A stretch of 64,000 bases of DNA from Planctomycetota bacterium. Lineage in GTDB: Bacteria > Planctomycetota > J058 > JAJDCQ01. Both the position numbers and the translations under genes were made by a program. Below the pieces are notes generated by a model. It was not told the origin of the DNA. It was given only the letters and a program-made list of their open reading frames with translations, and did no database searches. The DNA is taken from positions 185,381 to 249,380 of the forward strand of contig JAJDCQ010000021.1 in NCBI GenBank assembly GCA_029260755.1, in the 5' to 3' direction. Below, in pieces: positions 41,740-50,829 of this stretch (position 1 is the stretch's first letter; each line of letters starts with the position of its first letter).

Positions 41740-44592
41740 ATGCCGCCGACCGACGACCAGTCCATCCCGCGTCCCCCGGGGGCCGCTCGGCTCTCCGGGA
41801 GGCGCCTCGGCCCGTATCTCCTCGGGCGGGTGATCGGCTCGGGCGGCATGGGCGCCGTCTTCGAGGCGCGGCACGCCTCGACCGGAACGGTCCACGCCGT
41901 CAAGGTCCTCCACGCGGTGCCGAAGGAGGCGCAGCGCGCGCTCGCGCGCTTCCGGCGCGAGGCGGAGGTGCTCGCCCAGATCGCGCCCCACGAGAACATC
42001 GTCCGGGTTCACGCGGCCGGCGTGCAGCAGGGCGTGCCGTGGTGCGCCATGGACCTCGTCGATGGCGAGCCGCTCTCGCGGCGACTCTCCGGACGAGCCC
42101 TCCCGCCAAACGCGGCCGCGCGGCTCGTCGCCGACCTCGCCCGCGCCCTCGGGCACGTCCACGCGCACGGGATCGTCCATCGCGACCTCAAGCTCGAGAA
42201 CGTCCTGATCGATGCGAGCGGGCGCCCGCGATTGATCGACTTCGGCATCGCCTACGACGTGTTCGCCGAGACGCTGACGCGAACCGGCGAGTGCGTCGGG
42301 ACGCCCGCGTTCATGGCCCCCGAGCAGGTCAGTCGGGGGAGCGGCGACGAGGCCGGAGAGGACGGGATCACGCCGCGGACCGACGTCTACGGTCTGGGCG
42401 GGATCCTCTACGCGTGCCTCGCCGGCCGACCGCCCTTCCTGGCCGAGTCGCCGGTCGCGCTCGTGATGCGGATCCTGGCGGGCTCCCCCGACTCGCCGCG
42501 ACGGCACGCGCCGACGGTGCCCGAGCCGCTCGCCGCAGTCTGCCTCCGAGCCCTCGCCCGTCTTCCGGCCGATCGCTACGAGAGCGCGATCGCGCTCGCC
42601 GAGGACCTCGAGCGCTGGCTCGCCGGCGAGCCGGTCCTCGCCTCGCGGGACGCGGCGAGCTGGAGCCGCATCGTTCCGAGGTGGGCGCGGCTTCGCGGTC
42701 GCTCGAGCCGGGTCGCCGCCGCGATCGTCGTCGCGGCCGTGACGGCCGCCCTCGCCGCGCTGCTCTGGCGCGGAGGGTCGCAGCTCTTCGTCGAGCCGGC
42801 CGATCGTCGGATAGACCGGGTCGTCCGCTCGCTCGTCCGGCAGGGGCGCCTCGACGGTGAGGCCTCCGCGGAGGTCGCGCGGCTCGCCGAGGCGGGTCGC
42901 GCCGGATCCCTCGCGCCCGAGGTGGCGCGCCGGGCCCGGGCGCTCTCGGCGATCGCCGACATCCTCGAAGGGTCCGAGGTCGGAGCCGGCGCGCTCGACG
43001 CGCTCGCGGTGGACCTCCGGACCGGTGGCCAGGTCGACGCCGAGCTTCACGGGGCCGCGGTCGCGGCCTTCGCCGAGCGCGGTCACTGGCGCGCCGTCGA
43101 CGCCGCCCTCCACCGGGCCGAGCCGGTCGTGTCCGCGTCCGATCCCGTCCTCGCGGCCAGGCTGGCCGCCGCCATCGCCGCCGGCCAGCCGGGCGCGCCG
43201 CCGCCGCCCACGGCCGAGCACGCGCTGCGAGCGCTCGTCGTCGCGCCCGGGCTCTCCGACTCCCAACGCGGGACGCTCCTCGTCGGGGCGGGGCTCCGTC
43301 GGCTCGCGGACTCCCCGGACGACGCCGCGGCGCGCGAGGACGCGCTGGCGCTCTTCGTCGAGGCGCTCGCCGACCACGGAGTCACGGTCGCTCGCGAGCG
43401 CGTCCCGGTTGGCTTCGGTCGCTTCGCGATCGAGCGCTTCCTCGATCTCCGGGAGGCGGGCGAGGCCGTGCCGGCGCGGGCGGTCTCGGACCTCGTCGCG
43501 CGCATGGACCTCGGCGACCAAGAGCTCCCGTCGGCGGACCTGTGCGCACGGATCCAGCGGGCCACCGCGGTCACCTGGACGACCCACTCGCCGAGCGTGC
43601 GCGAGGCGGAGATGCTCGTCGAGGTTCGACCGCTCGCGGAGATCCTCGGTGCGGCGTCGGTGCACGCCGAGCGCGTCGTCGTCGTCTTTCCGACGTTTCC
43701 CGCGGAGAAGCTCCTCGCGATGGGGTTCGACGAGGCGCGCCGCCCGGCCGATCGCCGCTGCGCGGCCCGGCTCCTCACCTGGGCGGCGCTCCTCGCCTAC
43801 TCCTCCGTCGACGCCACCGACGTCCGCCGACTGATCGACGCGGCCGCCGAGACCGGCCTCGACTCGAGGTGGTTCCACGCCCACCTCGGTCGTCTCTACT
43901 CCGGGGTCGACGAGCGGGCGCTCGCGCTCGACCACCTCGAGCGCGCGCTCGCCCTCGACCGCCTTCTGCCGCCCGAGCGCCGCTGGGCCACGATCCCCGA
44001 GGGGCTCGCCGAGCTGATCCTGAAGTGCTCCCTCGGCGACATCCAGGAGGCCTACGACCCGCTCCGCGCCGGGGCGCTCGCCCTCGAGGCGGCCCAGGTC
44101 CAGCGCGACGTCGACGTCTGGAAGGACGCGATGGGCGAGGCCGGCGGCTACCCGCCCTGGGTGCACGTGCGCGACCGCAACATCGCCGACCTCCTCGCCG
44201 ACGTCTCGCGGCGGGTCGCGATGCGCGGCAAGAAGCGGTGCTGCACGGAGTCGCCGACGGCCGACGAGCTCATCGAGGCGGCCCTCGCCGCGCTCGAGCG
44301 ACCGGGCGCCGAGGTCTTCAACGCGATCGAGGCGAAGAACGACAAGAAGGTCGAGGTGCTCAGCTTGATGGCCGTGCATCACCATGGCCATCGACGCTCG
44401 CAGCTCGCCCTCGAGGTGGCGACCGCCGCCATCGAGAGGCAGCGCCAGATCGTCCAGGAGCGACCGGACTACCATCAGAAGGCGCTGCTGCTCGCCGTCC
44501 TCACGGTCCGGATCAAGGTTCACGAGTCGCTCGGCGACCCGGAGGCGGCCCAGCGAGATCGCGACGAGATGGGCGCGATCCAGAGCCGCTGA
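41740..44592 (+). CDS. Transmembrane Ser/Thr protein kinase with helical C-terminal region
   Basis: A 950-aa Hanks-type kinase. ATG 41740 is close behind GGAGGGG. Kinase domain about 25-295: glycine loop I-G-S-G-G-M-G-A-V-F, A-V-K-V, catalytic loop H-R-D-L-K-L-E-N (about 147-154), D-F-G-I-A (about 166-170), and C-V-G-T-P-A-F-M-A-P-E-Q. One membrane helix (about 325-343) leads to a long helical region of about 600 residues with TPR-like pairs near the end (L-A-L-D-H-L-E-R-A-L-A-L-D). It lies 64 bp after the GH57-like gene on the same strand and may be co-expressed, but no shared role is shown. Confidence 0.92.
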   Translation: MPPTDDQSIPRPPGAARLSGRRLGPYLLGRVIGSGGMGAVFEARHASTGTVHAVKVLHAVPKEAQRALARFRREAEVLAQIAPHENIVRVHAAGVQQGVPWCAMDLVDGEPLSRRLSGRALPPNAAARLVADLARALGHVHAHGIVHRDLKLENVLIDASGRPRLIDFGIAYDVFAETLTRTGECVGTPAFMAPEQVSRGSGDEAGEDGITPRTDVYGLGGILYACLAGRPPFLAESPVALVMRILAGSPDSPRRHAPTVPEPLAAVCLRALARLPADRYESAIALAEDLERWLAGEPVLASRDAASWSRIVPRWARLRGRSSRVAAAIVVAAVTAALAALLWRGGSQLFVEPADRRIDRVVRSLVRQGRLDGEASAEVARLAEAGRAGSLAPEVARRARALSAIADILEGSEVGAGALDALAVDLRTGGQVDAELHGAAVAAFAERGHWRAVDAALHRAEPVVSASDPVLAARLAAAIAAGQPGAPPPPTAEHALRALVVAPGLSDSQRGTLLVGAGLRRLADSPDDAAAREDALALFVEALADHGVTVARERVPVGFGRFAIERFLDLREAGEAVPARAVSDLVARMDLGDQELPSADLCARIQRATAVTWTTHSPSVREAEMLVEVRPLAEILGAASVHAERVVVVFPTFPAEKLLAMGFDEARRPADRRCAARLLTWAALLAYSSVDATDVRRLIDAAAETGLDSRWFHAHLGRLYSGVDERALALDHLERALALDRLLPPERRWATIPEGLAELILKCSLGDIQEAYDPLRAGALALEAAQVQRDVDVWKDAMGEAGGYPPWVHVRDRNIADLLADVSRRVAMRGKKRCCTESPTADELIEAALAALERPGAEVFNAIEAKNDKKVEVLSLMAVHHHGHRRSQLALEVATAAIERQRQIVQERPDYHQKALLLAVLTVRIKVHESLGDPEAAQRDRDEMGAIQSR

Positions 44593-44700
44593 CGGTCGCC
44601 GCGCGGCCGCCGATCGGTGGCGTGGACCCGAGCGGCCGGTGGCCGTCGACGGCGGTCTCGCGCTATCAATGACCCGCATCCGCGAGAGAGTGAGGTCGCC

Positions 44701-45867
44701 ATGAGATCGCGCGTCGTGTCGTTGCTCGTCATCGGTCTGATCCTCGGCGTCGCCGGGCCGGGCGTCGCCGAGGCGAAGTACGCCCGGGTCGACACCGAGG
44801 AGGTGCCCGTCGAGCGGGCGATCGCCAACTGCGAGAGGCTGGTGAAGGCGAGCCCCGCCGACCGCTACGTGCGGCTCGCCCTCGCCCGGGTGCTTGCGAT
44901 GGCGTTCGCGCGACGGGGCGATCCCTGCACCGTCGAGAAGGGCAAGGGCGGCGGCACGCCGTGGTTCGGCTACACGCCCGACGCGATCCCGTTCGAGGCG
45001 AAGCCGGCCGGCGACGACGAGGCCGTCGAGAAGCTGGCGCGCGGGTATCTCGATCGGGCGATCGAGGTCTACGCGGCGCTCGTGAAGGAGCTCCCTGACT
45101 TCCACGTCGCGCGGCTCGGCCACGCCTGGTGTCTCGAGCAGCGCGGCGACCGCGAGGCGGCGGTCGCCGCCTACCGCGCGCTCATCGCCGACGCCCACGC
45201 CGCCGAGTCGAAGGGGCGGCCGATGGGTAAGGCGGTGACCGCCGAGGCGGTCGGCTACCTCGTCCCGCTCCTCGATCCGAAGAAGGACGCCGCCGAGATC
45301 GCGGCGCTGACCGCGAAGAAGGCGGAGATCGAGGCGCTCCCCCGCAAGGTCACCCCGATCGCGATCCCGCTCGTCGACGGCCTCGCGCCCTCGGAGCTCG
45401 TCGAGCCGCGCGCGCGCGTCGCGTTCGACCTCGACGGCTCGGGCGAGAAGAAGACCTGGCGCTGGCTCCGCGCCGACGCCGGCTGGCTCGTCTGGGATCC
45501 GCGGCGCCGCGGTGAGATCCGCTCCGGGCTGCAGATGTTCGGCAACGTCACGTTCTGGATGTTCTGGCGTGACGGCTATCAGGCGCTCGCCAGCCTCGAC
45601 GACGACGGCGACGGGTGGATCCGCGGTGAGGAGGCGGCCGGGCTCGCGATCTGGCGCGACCTCGACGTCGACGGGGTGAGCGATCCGGGCGAGGTGGCCC
45701 CGCTCGCGGCGTGGGGCATCGTCGGGCTGCGCTGCGCGGCGACCGGCGAGGTCGACGGCATGCCGGTGAGCGAGGACGGCGTCCTTCTCCGCGACGGGCG
45801 GAGCCGCGCCAGCGTCGACGTGATTCTCGAAGCGCTCCGGCCGGAGCCGGCGCGCCGGACTCCATGA
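44701..45867 (+). CDS. Secreted TPR/EF-hand-like protein, copy 1
   Basis: A 388-aa protein; ATG 44701 follows GAGAGTGAGGTCGCC. Signal peptide about 1-25 (V-V-S-L-L-V-I-G-L-I-L-G-V-A-G). Residues 35-190 are TPR-like (A-I-E-V-Y-A-A-L-V-K-E-L-P, then A-R-L-G-H-A-W-C-L-E-Q-R-G-D-R-E-A-A-V-A-A-Y). The C-terminal part has F-D-L-D-G-S-G and L-D-D-D-G-D-G-W-I-R-G-E-E, Asp-rich loops like EF-hand calcium sites, around a W-M-F-W aromatic strand. The next gene is a clear paralogue in the same frame order, so the pair is a tandem duplication. Function is unknown; it probably resides in the periplasm or at the surface. Confidence 0.75.
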   Translation: MRSRVVSLLVIGLILGVAGPGVAEAKYARVDTEEVPVERAIANCERLVKASPADRYVRLALARVLAMAFARRGDPCTVEKGKGGGTPWFGYTPDAIPFEAKPAGDDEAVEKLARGYLDRAIEVYAALVKELPDFHVARLGHAWCLEQRGDREAAVAAYRALIADAHAAESKGRPMGKAVTAEAVGYLVPLLDPKKDAAEIAALTAKKAEIEALPRKVTPIAIPLVDGLAPSELVEPRARVAFDLDGSGEKKTWRWLRADAGWLVWDPRRRGEIRSGLQMFGNVTFWMFWRDGYQALASLDDDGDGWIRGEEAAGLAIWRDLDVDGVSDPGEVAPLAAWGIVGLRCAATGEVDGMPVSEDGVLLRDGRSRASVDVILEALRPEPARRTP

Positions 45868-45899
45868 GGAAGCGCCGGAAGCGCGGCGAGGAGATGATG

Positions 45900-47072
45900 A
45901 TGACGAAGTCCCGATGGAGCGCGCGGCTCGGCGGAGCCGTGCTGCTCGCCGCGGTGGTGTCGATGGCGACGACCGCGCGGGCCGAGTACATGCAGGTCGA
46001 GGCCGAGGAGGTGCCGGTCGATCGCGTCATCGCGAGCTGCGAGAAGCTCGCCAAGGCGGAGCCGAAGAACTTCTGGTATCGCCTCGCCCTCGCCCGGGCG
46101 CACGCGATGACCTACGCCCTGAAGTCGGAGACCTGCCAGGCGCGCAAGAGCGACGGGCGGGCGTGGTTCGGCTACGAGCCGCGGGCGATCCCGTTCGAGG
46201 TGAAGCCGACCGACGACGCCGCGAAGCGGAAGAAGGCGAAGGAGCACCTCGCGACGGCGGTCGGGCTGTACGCGAAGCTCGTCGCCGACTTCCCGAAGCA
46301 GCCGGTCGGTCTCCTCGGCCACGCCTGGTGCCTCGACCAGAGCGGGGAGAGGGAGGCGGCCATCGAGGCCTACCGCAAGGCGGTCGACGTCGCCCACGGG
46401 ATGGAGGTGCGGGGCGCGATGGACCCGCTCATCACCGTCGAGGCGGTCGGCTATCTCATCCCCCTTCTCGATGCGAAGAAGGACGCGGCCGAGATCGCCG
46501 CCCTGAAGAAGAAGAAGGCCGAGGTCGAGGCGGCGCCGCGGGCGGTCACGCCGATCGCGATCCCGCTCACCGACGCGCTCGCGCCCGAGCGCCTGGTCGA
46601 TCCCCAGGCCCGGGTGCGATTCGACCTCGACGGCTCCGGCCACCGGCGCACCTGGCGATGGCTGCGGTCGGACGCCGGGTGGCTCGTCTGGGACCCGCGG
46701 GGGCGGGGCGACATCCGGTCGGGGCTGCAGATGTTCGGCAACGTCACGTTCTGGATGTTCTGGGAGAACGGCTACCAGGCGCTGCGCGTTCTCGACGTCG
46801 ACGGCGACGGCTGGGTTCGCGGTGCCGAGGCGCGCGGGCTCGCGATCTGGCGCGACCTCGACGCCGACGGCGAGAGCGATCCAGGCGAGGTTCGTCCCCT
46901 CGGCGCGTGGGGCATCGTCGGCCTCTCGTGGCGCGCGAGCGTCGGGCCCGACGGGATGCCGCGAAGCGAGGGAGGGGTCATGCTCGAGGACGGTCGCCGG
47001 CGCACGAGCGTCGACCTGATCCTCGAGGCGCTCGCGGAGAAGGGCGACGCTCGGGGGACGACGGCGCCCTGA
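45900..47072 (+). CDS. Secreted TPR/EF-hand-like protein, copy 2
   Basis: About 390 aa. Three ATGs lie at 45894, 45897 and 45900 after GCGGCGAGGAG; the third has the best spacing, and an ATG at 45864 overlapping the upstream stop is also open. Signal peptide A-V-L-L-A-A-V-V-S-M-A-T-T-A-R-A. The body follows copy 1 nearly block for block: V-P-V-D-R-V-I-A, F-G-Y-E-P-R-A-I-P-F-E, L-G-H-A-W-C-L-D-Q, V-T-P-I-A-I-P-L, G-L-Q-M-F-G-N-V-T-F-W-M-F-W and L-D-V-D-G-D-G-W-V. The differences are mostly conservative, so both copies are probably functional and may form a complex or be expressed under different conditions. Confidence 0.75.
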   Translation: MTKSRWSARLGGAVLLAAVVSMATTARAEYMQVEAEEVPVDRVIASCEKLAKAEPKNFWYRLALARAHAMTYALKSETCQARKSDGRAWFGYEPRAIPFEVKPTDDAAKRKKAKEHLATAVGLYAKLVADFPKQPVGLLGHAWCLDQSGEREAAIEAYRKAVDVAHGMEVRGAMDPLITVEAVGYLIPLLDAKKDAAEIAALKKKKAEVEAAPRAVTPIAIPLTDALAPERLVDPQARVRFDLDGSGHRRTWRWLRSDAGWLVWDPRGRGDIRSGLQMFGNVTFWMFWENGYQALRVLDVDGDGWVRGAEARGLAIWRDLDADGESDPGEVRPLGAWGIVGLSWRASVGPDGMPRSEGGVMLEDGRRRTSVDLILEALAEKGDARGTTAP

Positions 47073-47086
47073 TCTCTGCGGCGGAG

Positions 47087-48406
47087 CTAGGAGCGCGCCT
47101 CGAGGGCGGCGCGGAGCCAGCCGATCATCTCCTCGGGGTTGATCCCGAGGTGGCCGCTGATCTCGCGGAGGCGCTTCTCCTCCGCCTGATCGAGGCGGCC
47201 GTCGGCGGCCACGATGTCGGCCATCGCCTGGATGAGGAGGTCGCGCTCAGCGTGCGCCCGCCCGAGCTGGAGGCGGTTTCCGTGGGCCGCCTCCGCCTCG
47301 AGGATGACCGCCTCCTTCTGATCGAGCCCGAAGCGGCCGCGGTAGTGCTCGAGGCGCGCCCGCTCGCTCGGGTCGACGTCTCCGTCGCAGTAGGCCAGGC
47401 GGCAGAGGATCCGGTAGATCCGGCGGCGGCCGTTCGCCGAGATCTCCCCCTGGCCCGGGTCGCGGCTCGCGGCGACCGAGGAGACGATCGGCGCGTCGCT
47501 CGCGCCGGTGGCCGCCGCGGGCTGCCGGTCGGACGAGCGAGCCACGGCCTCGGCGGACCGCTCGCCGCCGTCGACGTCGCTGTCGCCGCCGGCGCCTGGC
47601 CTGGTGGCCGTGTCGAGCAGCTCGACGAGCCCCTTCGCGGCGCCGGGCCTGGCGAGGAACTTCGCCGCGCGTCGCGTCGGCTTGAGGCCGCGCGTGTCGA
47701 TCCGGACGAGCTTCGCCCACGGCGGCCCGTCGGGGGACGCGTCCGCCCAGCTCGCCCCGTCGACCTGCCGCACGAGCACCTCGCCGACGAAGCTGCCGAT
47801 GAGCTGGACGAGCGGCTCGCGCAGCGCGAACGCGTCGGGCACGGGGCCGATCTGGTCGCGGGCGATCGCCTCGAGCTGCTTGAGCCCGTCCCGGTTCCAG
47901 CCGAGCTTCACCTCGAAGACGTCGCGCACCAGCGTCGCGAGGAGCTCGGCGTTGGCGGTCGGATCCTCGGAGAGGTCGGGCCGCGCCAGGAGCGGCAGGA
48001 TCGAGCGCGGCGCGCTGCCGATGATGTCGGCGACCTCGACCGGCGGCTCGGCGTCGTGGATCAGCTCGATGACGGCGTCGAAGACCGCGTGCGAGGCCCG
48101 GACCTGCGTCACCCACTCGAGCAGCCGCGCCACGTCGCCGTCGTCCCAGGCGCCCGCGTGGCTGACGAAGACCTTGTGGCTCCCGTCGGGGAGCTGGGTG
48201 AGGCAGGGGAGCGTCACGTCGCCGAGCTTGCTCTCGACGACCACCTGGAAGGCGGTCTCGTCCTCGCTGGCGATCCGCGAGCCCGCCTGCTGGATCAGGA
48301 GGGTGGCGTGGCGGCCGGCGTCGGTCTCGAGCCCGCCAACGGTGTGGATCGGCAGGGCGTCGCCCGCCGGGGTCGGCTTCGTTGGCCAGTCGGTATCGCG
48401 TCCCAT
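47087..48406 (-). CDS. TerB-like (DjlA-type helical) protein
   Basis: A 439-aa soluble protein; ATG 48406 (MGRDTDWPTKP) is preferred to a longer open frame. Residues 1-290 are unassigned, with an alpha/beta N-terminus and helices (L-L-A-T-L-V-R-D-V-F-E-V-K-L-G-W). After an Ala/Ser linker the last ~100 residues have I-L-C-R-L-A-Y-C-D-G-D-V-D-P-S-E-R and I-V-A-A-D-G-R-L-D-Q-A-E-E-K-R-L-R-E, the paired D-G-x-x-D/E-x-E-x-x-x-L signature of TerB/co-chaperone helical bundles. The domain often appears in stress and membrane-associated proteins; a specific role cannot be read here. It converges with the tandem paralogues, 14 bp apart. Confidence 0.75.
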   Translation of the reverse strand: MGRDTDWPTKPTPAGDALPIHTVGGLETDAGRHATLLIQQAGSRIASEDETAFQVVVESKLGDVTLPCLTQLPDGSHKVFVSHAGAWDDGDVARLLEWVTQVRASHAVFDAVIELIHDAEPPVEVADIIGSAPRSILPLLARPDLSEDPTANAELLATLVRDVFEVKLGWNRDGLKQLEAIARDQIGPVPDAFALREPLVQLIGSFVGEVLVRQVDGASWADASPDGPPWAKLVRIDTRGLKPTRRAAKFLARPGAAKGLVELLDTATRPGAGGDSDVDGGERSAEAVARSSDRQPAAATGASDAPIVSSVAASRDPGQGEISANGRRRIYRILCRLAYCDGDVDPSERARLEHYRGRFGLDQKEAVILEAEAAHGNRLQLGRAHAERDLLIQAMADIVAADGRLDQAEEKRLREISGHLGINPEEMIGWLRAALEARS

Positions 48407-48591
48407 GGCTCCGTCGGGGGGGACCCTGGTCCCGCCGTCGCCATTACACTCCGCAACCCCGTGCGGCGCCACCAGCCGATCAGGGCGCGTTCGGGTGCGG
48501 TGTGGGCGACGGGCGCTTCCCCCGGACTCGTCTTCGGCTTTCCGGGGCCGCGGGAGGAGGGGGGCGATCAGCTTCGCTCAGGTCGATGAAG

Positions 48592-48797
48592 AGATGGAAC
48601 CACGGAGGCACGGAGGCACGGAGCAGCTTCGGATGGCGCCAGGTCACGGACCGAACCGTCCGCTCCTTCTTGGTTCCCGTCGCCTCGCGTGACCGAAACC
48701 GAGAGGGAGCCATCCCTGGAGCCGGTCGGCAAGTGCGAGCCGGGATGCGGCGCACGCAGCCGCTCCTCCGTGTCACCGTGCCTCCGTGGTGACATCT
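48592..48797. repeat. 206-bp foldback (MITE-like) element, copy 1
   Basis: Ends are inverted repeats: AGATG, two variable bases and ACCACGGAGGCACGG at 48592-48613, with the exact complement of the last 15 bases at 48776-48790 and of AGATG at 48793-48797. The centre has no ORF with a ribosome site. A second element of nearly the same size and end sequence is at 57520. It fills much of the 446-bp gap between the TerB-like and candidate selenoprotein genes. Confidence 0.65.
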
Positions 48798-48852
48798 GCT
48801 CGCCGAAGGCGAGCCCATCGGACCTGAACGAGCTTGATAGCCCCTATGCGGG

Positions 48853-49953
48853 CTAGGAGCCGGTCGGGACCTCGACCTGCTGGATCAGCTTCTCGAGATG
48901 GCCCCGGAGCACCTCGAGCTCCTGAGCGTCGGGGACATCGATCGTCACCGTCGTGAGGGCGCCGATGCCGCAGCGGATCCCGGGCTCGAGCGCGGGGATC
49001 TCCTGGACCGCGACCGGCGCGTCGGAGACGGCCTCGCCGAGGACGTTCTGCCACACCCACGGGCCGACCTCGTCGAGCGGCGCGAGGGGGTGCTCGGTCA
49101 GGTAGTCGTGGACGTTCGCCGTCGGGATCGCGGCGATGAGTCCGAGCGACGTCGCCGGCAGGCGGGTGATGACGGCCGGCTGCGGCCCGAGGACGGTCCG
49201 GATGATGGCCGGCTCGGAGTCGATGGTCGGTCGCTCGAGATCGACGGCAATGCCGGAGATGATGGTCGGACGCACGGACACGGTCTCGACCCGGACGCAG
49301 CCGGTCCCGGCGGCGACGAGGGCGCGGCGCGTCCCGTGCGCCTCGACCGCGATCGCGCGCCGCGCGTCCGCGTCGTCGCCGCCGTCGCGCTCGATCCGGT
49401 CGGCGAGCTTCAGCGCCCAGTGCAGCTCGCTGGCGAGGGCGTCGCTCGACACGTTGCCGGCGACCGCGTGGATCACCTCGCCGTCCGGCGTGCAGACGTA
49501 GGTGGCGACGTTGCCGCCGAGCTTGGCGACCGCGTTGCCCGACCCGTCGCGGATGACGGTGAACGTGCCGAGCTTGCGGAAGGTGGCGACGAACCGCTGC
49601 GCGGCGAGCGCGCCGACGCGGGAATCCTTGAGCGCTCCGACCCGGAACGCCTGGGCGTTGTTTCAGGTGAGCCCCGCGTCGGGCAGCTCGCCCGACAGAT
49701 GCATGACCAGGAGGAGCTTGCCCCGCTCGCGGGCGAGCCGGGCCGCCTCGCTCGGGTCGGCGTGCCAGTCGATCACCGTGTCGTGGCGTTCGGGCGGGCA
49801 GGCGCACCCCGGCGCCTCGACGGACTCCGTGATCGGTTCGACGGCCTTGCAGGCCTCGTCGGCGCGGGTGAGACTCGGGGCGAGCAGGGCCGGGGCGATC
49901 ACCGCGGCGGCGAGCGCGGCGGCGGTCAACTGATGATGGATGAGCGTTCTCAT
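48853..49953 (-). CDS. Secreted thioredoxin-like protein with in-frame UGA: candidate selenoprotein
   Basis: Read from ATG 49953 (AAAGGA upstream), the frame has a signal peptide (about 1-31, A-A-A-L-A-A-A-V-I-A...T-R-A), then K-L-L-L-V-M-H-L-S-G-E-L-P-D-A-G-L-T, an in-frame UGA at codon 97 (49665-49663), and N-N-A-Q-A-F-R-V-G-A onward for 269 more codons to the stop at 48853. Both sides keep the same codon bias and form one thioredoxin-like pattern (F-V-A-T-F-R-K-L-G-T-F-T-V-I-R-D, T-Y-V-C-T-P-D-G-E-V-I-H-A-V-A-G-N-V). The UGA falls where redox families place their active Cys. A stem-loop with a GG-starting loop lies 12 nt past it. Insertion of selenocysteine is the best explanation; a nonsense mutation or sequencing error is the alternative. 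A C-terminal domain (about 200-366) is unassigned. Confidence 0.75.
49632..49665 (-). promoter_or_regulatory. SECIS-like stem-loop directly after the UGA
   Basis: On the minus strand: UGA, 12 nt, GCGTTCC, loop GGGTC, GGAGCGC. The stem has 7 pairs (one G-U) and the loop begins with G and contains GGUC, as in the loop bound by SelB in classical bacterial elements. The UGA-to-loop distance of 19 nt is in the usual range. Confidence 0.55.
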
Positions 49954-50118
49954 GGTGGGGGATTCCTTTCTCGGAACGTCTCTCGTCGAAAGGGCTTCGA
50001 CGGCGGTCTCGCCTCTGTCTACCGGCGGCCGCGCCGACTCCTCCCGAAGAAAGAAAGTCGGGAGTGTCCCGGCGGCTCGAGGGTAGGAGTGGGCGAGGAG
50101 ACTCCGGGAAGAGACGGC

Positions 50119-50829
50119 ATGATCGCCGGCACGAAGGCGCAAGGAGCGGTGGAGCCACGGCCGCGGGACCCGGTCCCGCCGGCGGGCGCCGTCTCCCCGT
50201 CCGACGGGGAGGTCGCCTCAGCGCCCACCCCGACGGAGGACGACGCGTGCGCCCAGGCGTCCGCCGACGACCTGACGATGACGGCGCTCGCCGCCGGATC
50301 CGCCGAGGCGCTCCGCGACCTGATGGCGCGGCACGCCGACGGCGTTCTCGCCGTCGCCTTCCGGATCACGCGCGACCGCGCCGTGGCCGAGGACCTCGTC
50401 CAGGAGACGTTCCTGCGGGTGTTCCGGAACGCGGGCGGCTACCGGCCCGGCCGCTCGGCGCGCCCGTGGATCACCACGATCGCGCGCAACCTCGCGATCA
50501 AGCATCTCCGCCGTCGGACGACCGAGGCGGATGCGACGAGCGAGATCGTCGCCCAGGCGGGACGCGGTGGGCCTGGGAGCGGCGGAGCCGACGACCCGTC
50601 GGCGCGGGCCTCGCGCGCCGAGCTGGCCGCGCGGATCGAGGGGGCGCTCGCGCAGATCGAGGAGCCCTACCGGAGCGCGTTGCGGCGCTGCGCGGTCGAG
50701 GGGCTCTCGTACGACGCGGCGGCGGCCGCGTGCGGCTGCACCGTCAAGACGCTCAGCTCGCGCCTCGCGCGCGGCCGGGCGCGGTTCCGGGCGCTGATGG
50801 AGCCCTATCTTCGAGAGGATCGATCGTGA
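50119..50829 (+). CDS. ECF-type RNA polymerase sigma factor
   Basis: A 236-aa sigma factor starting at ATG 50119. An unstructured ~55-residue N-terminus precedes region 2 (L-M-A-R-H-A-D-G-V-L-A-V-A-F-R-I-T-R-D, A-E-D-L-V-Q-E-T-F-L-R-V-F-R-N, R-P-W-I-T-T-I-A-R-N-L-A) and region 4 (I-E-E-P-Y-R-S-A-L-R-R-C-A-V-E-G-L-S-Y-D-A-A-A-A-A-C-G-C-T-V-K-T-L-S-S-R-L). The downstream anti-sigma gene overlaps its stop by one base. It is transcribed divergently from the candidate selenoprotein, separated by 165 bp, and may control it. Confidence 0.92.
   Translation: MIAGTKAQGAVEPRPRDPVPPAGAVSPSDGEVASAPTPTEDDACAQASADDLTMTALAAGSAEALRDLMARHADGVLAVAFRITRDRAVAEDLVQETFLRVFRNAGGYRPGRSARPWITTIARNLAIKHLRRRTTEADATSEIVAQAGRGGPGSGGADDPSARASRAELAARIEGALAQIEEPYRSALRRCAVEGLSYDAAAAACGCTVKTLSSRLARGRARFRALMEPYLREDRS

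Noticed and set aside
38649..45198. Long minus-strand open frames opposite the GH57-like and kinase genes
   Set aside because: Compositional shadows: no ribosome sites or domain signal, while the plus strand has clear signal peptide, GH57 and kinase motifs.
49663..49665. Reading the UGA as a simple nonsense mutation (pseudogene)
   Set aside because: Downstream coding stays in frame and intact for 269 codons without other lesions, and a SECIS-like hairpin follows. Not excluded, but less likely.
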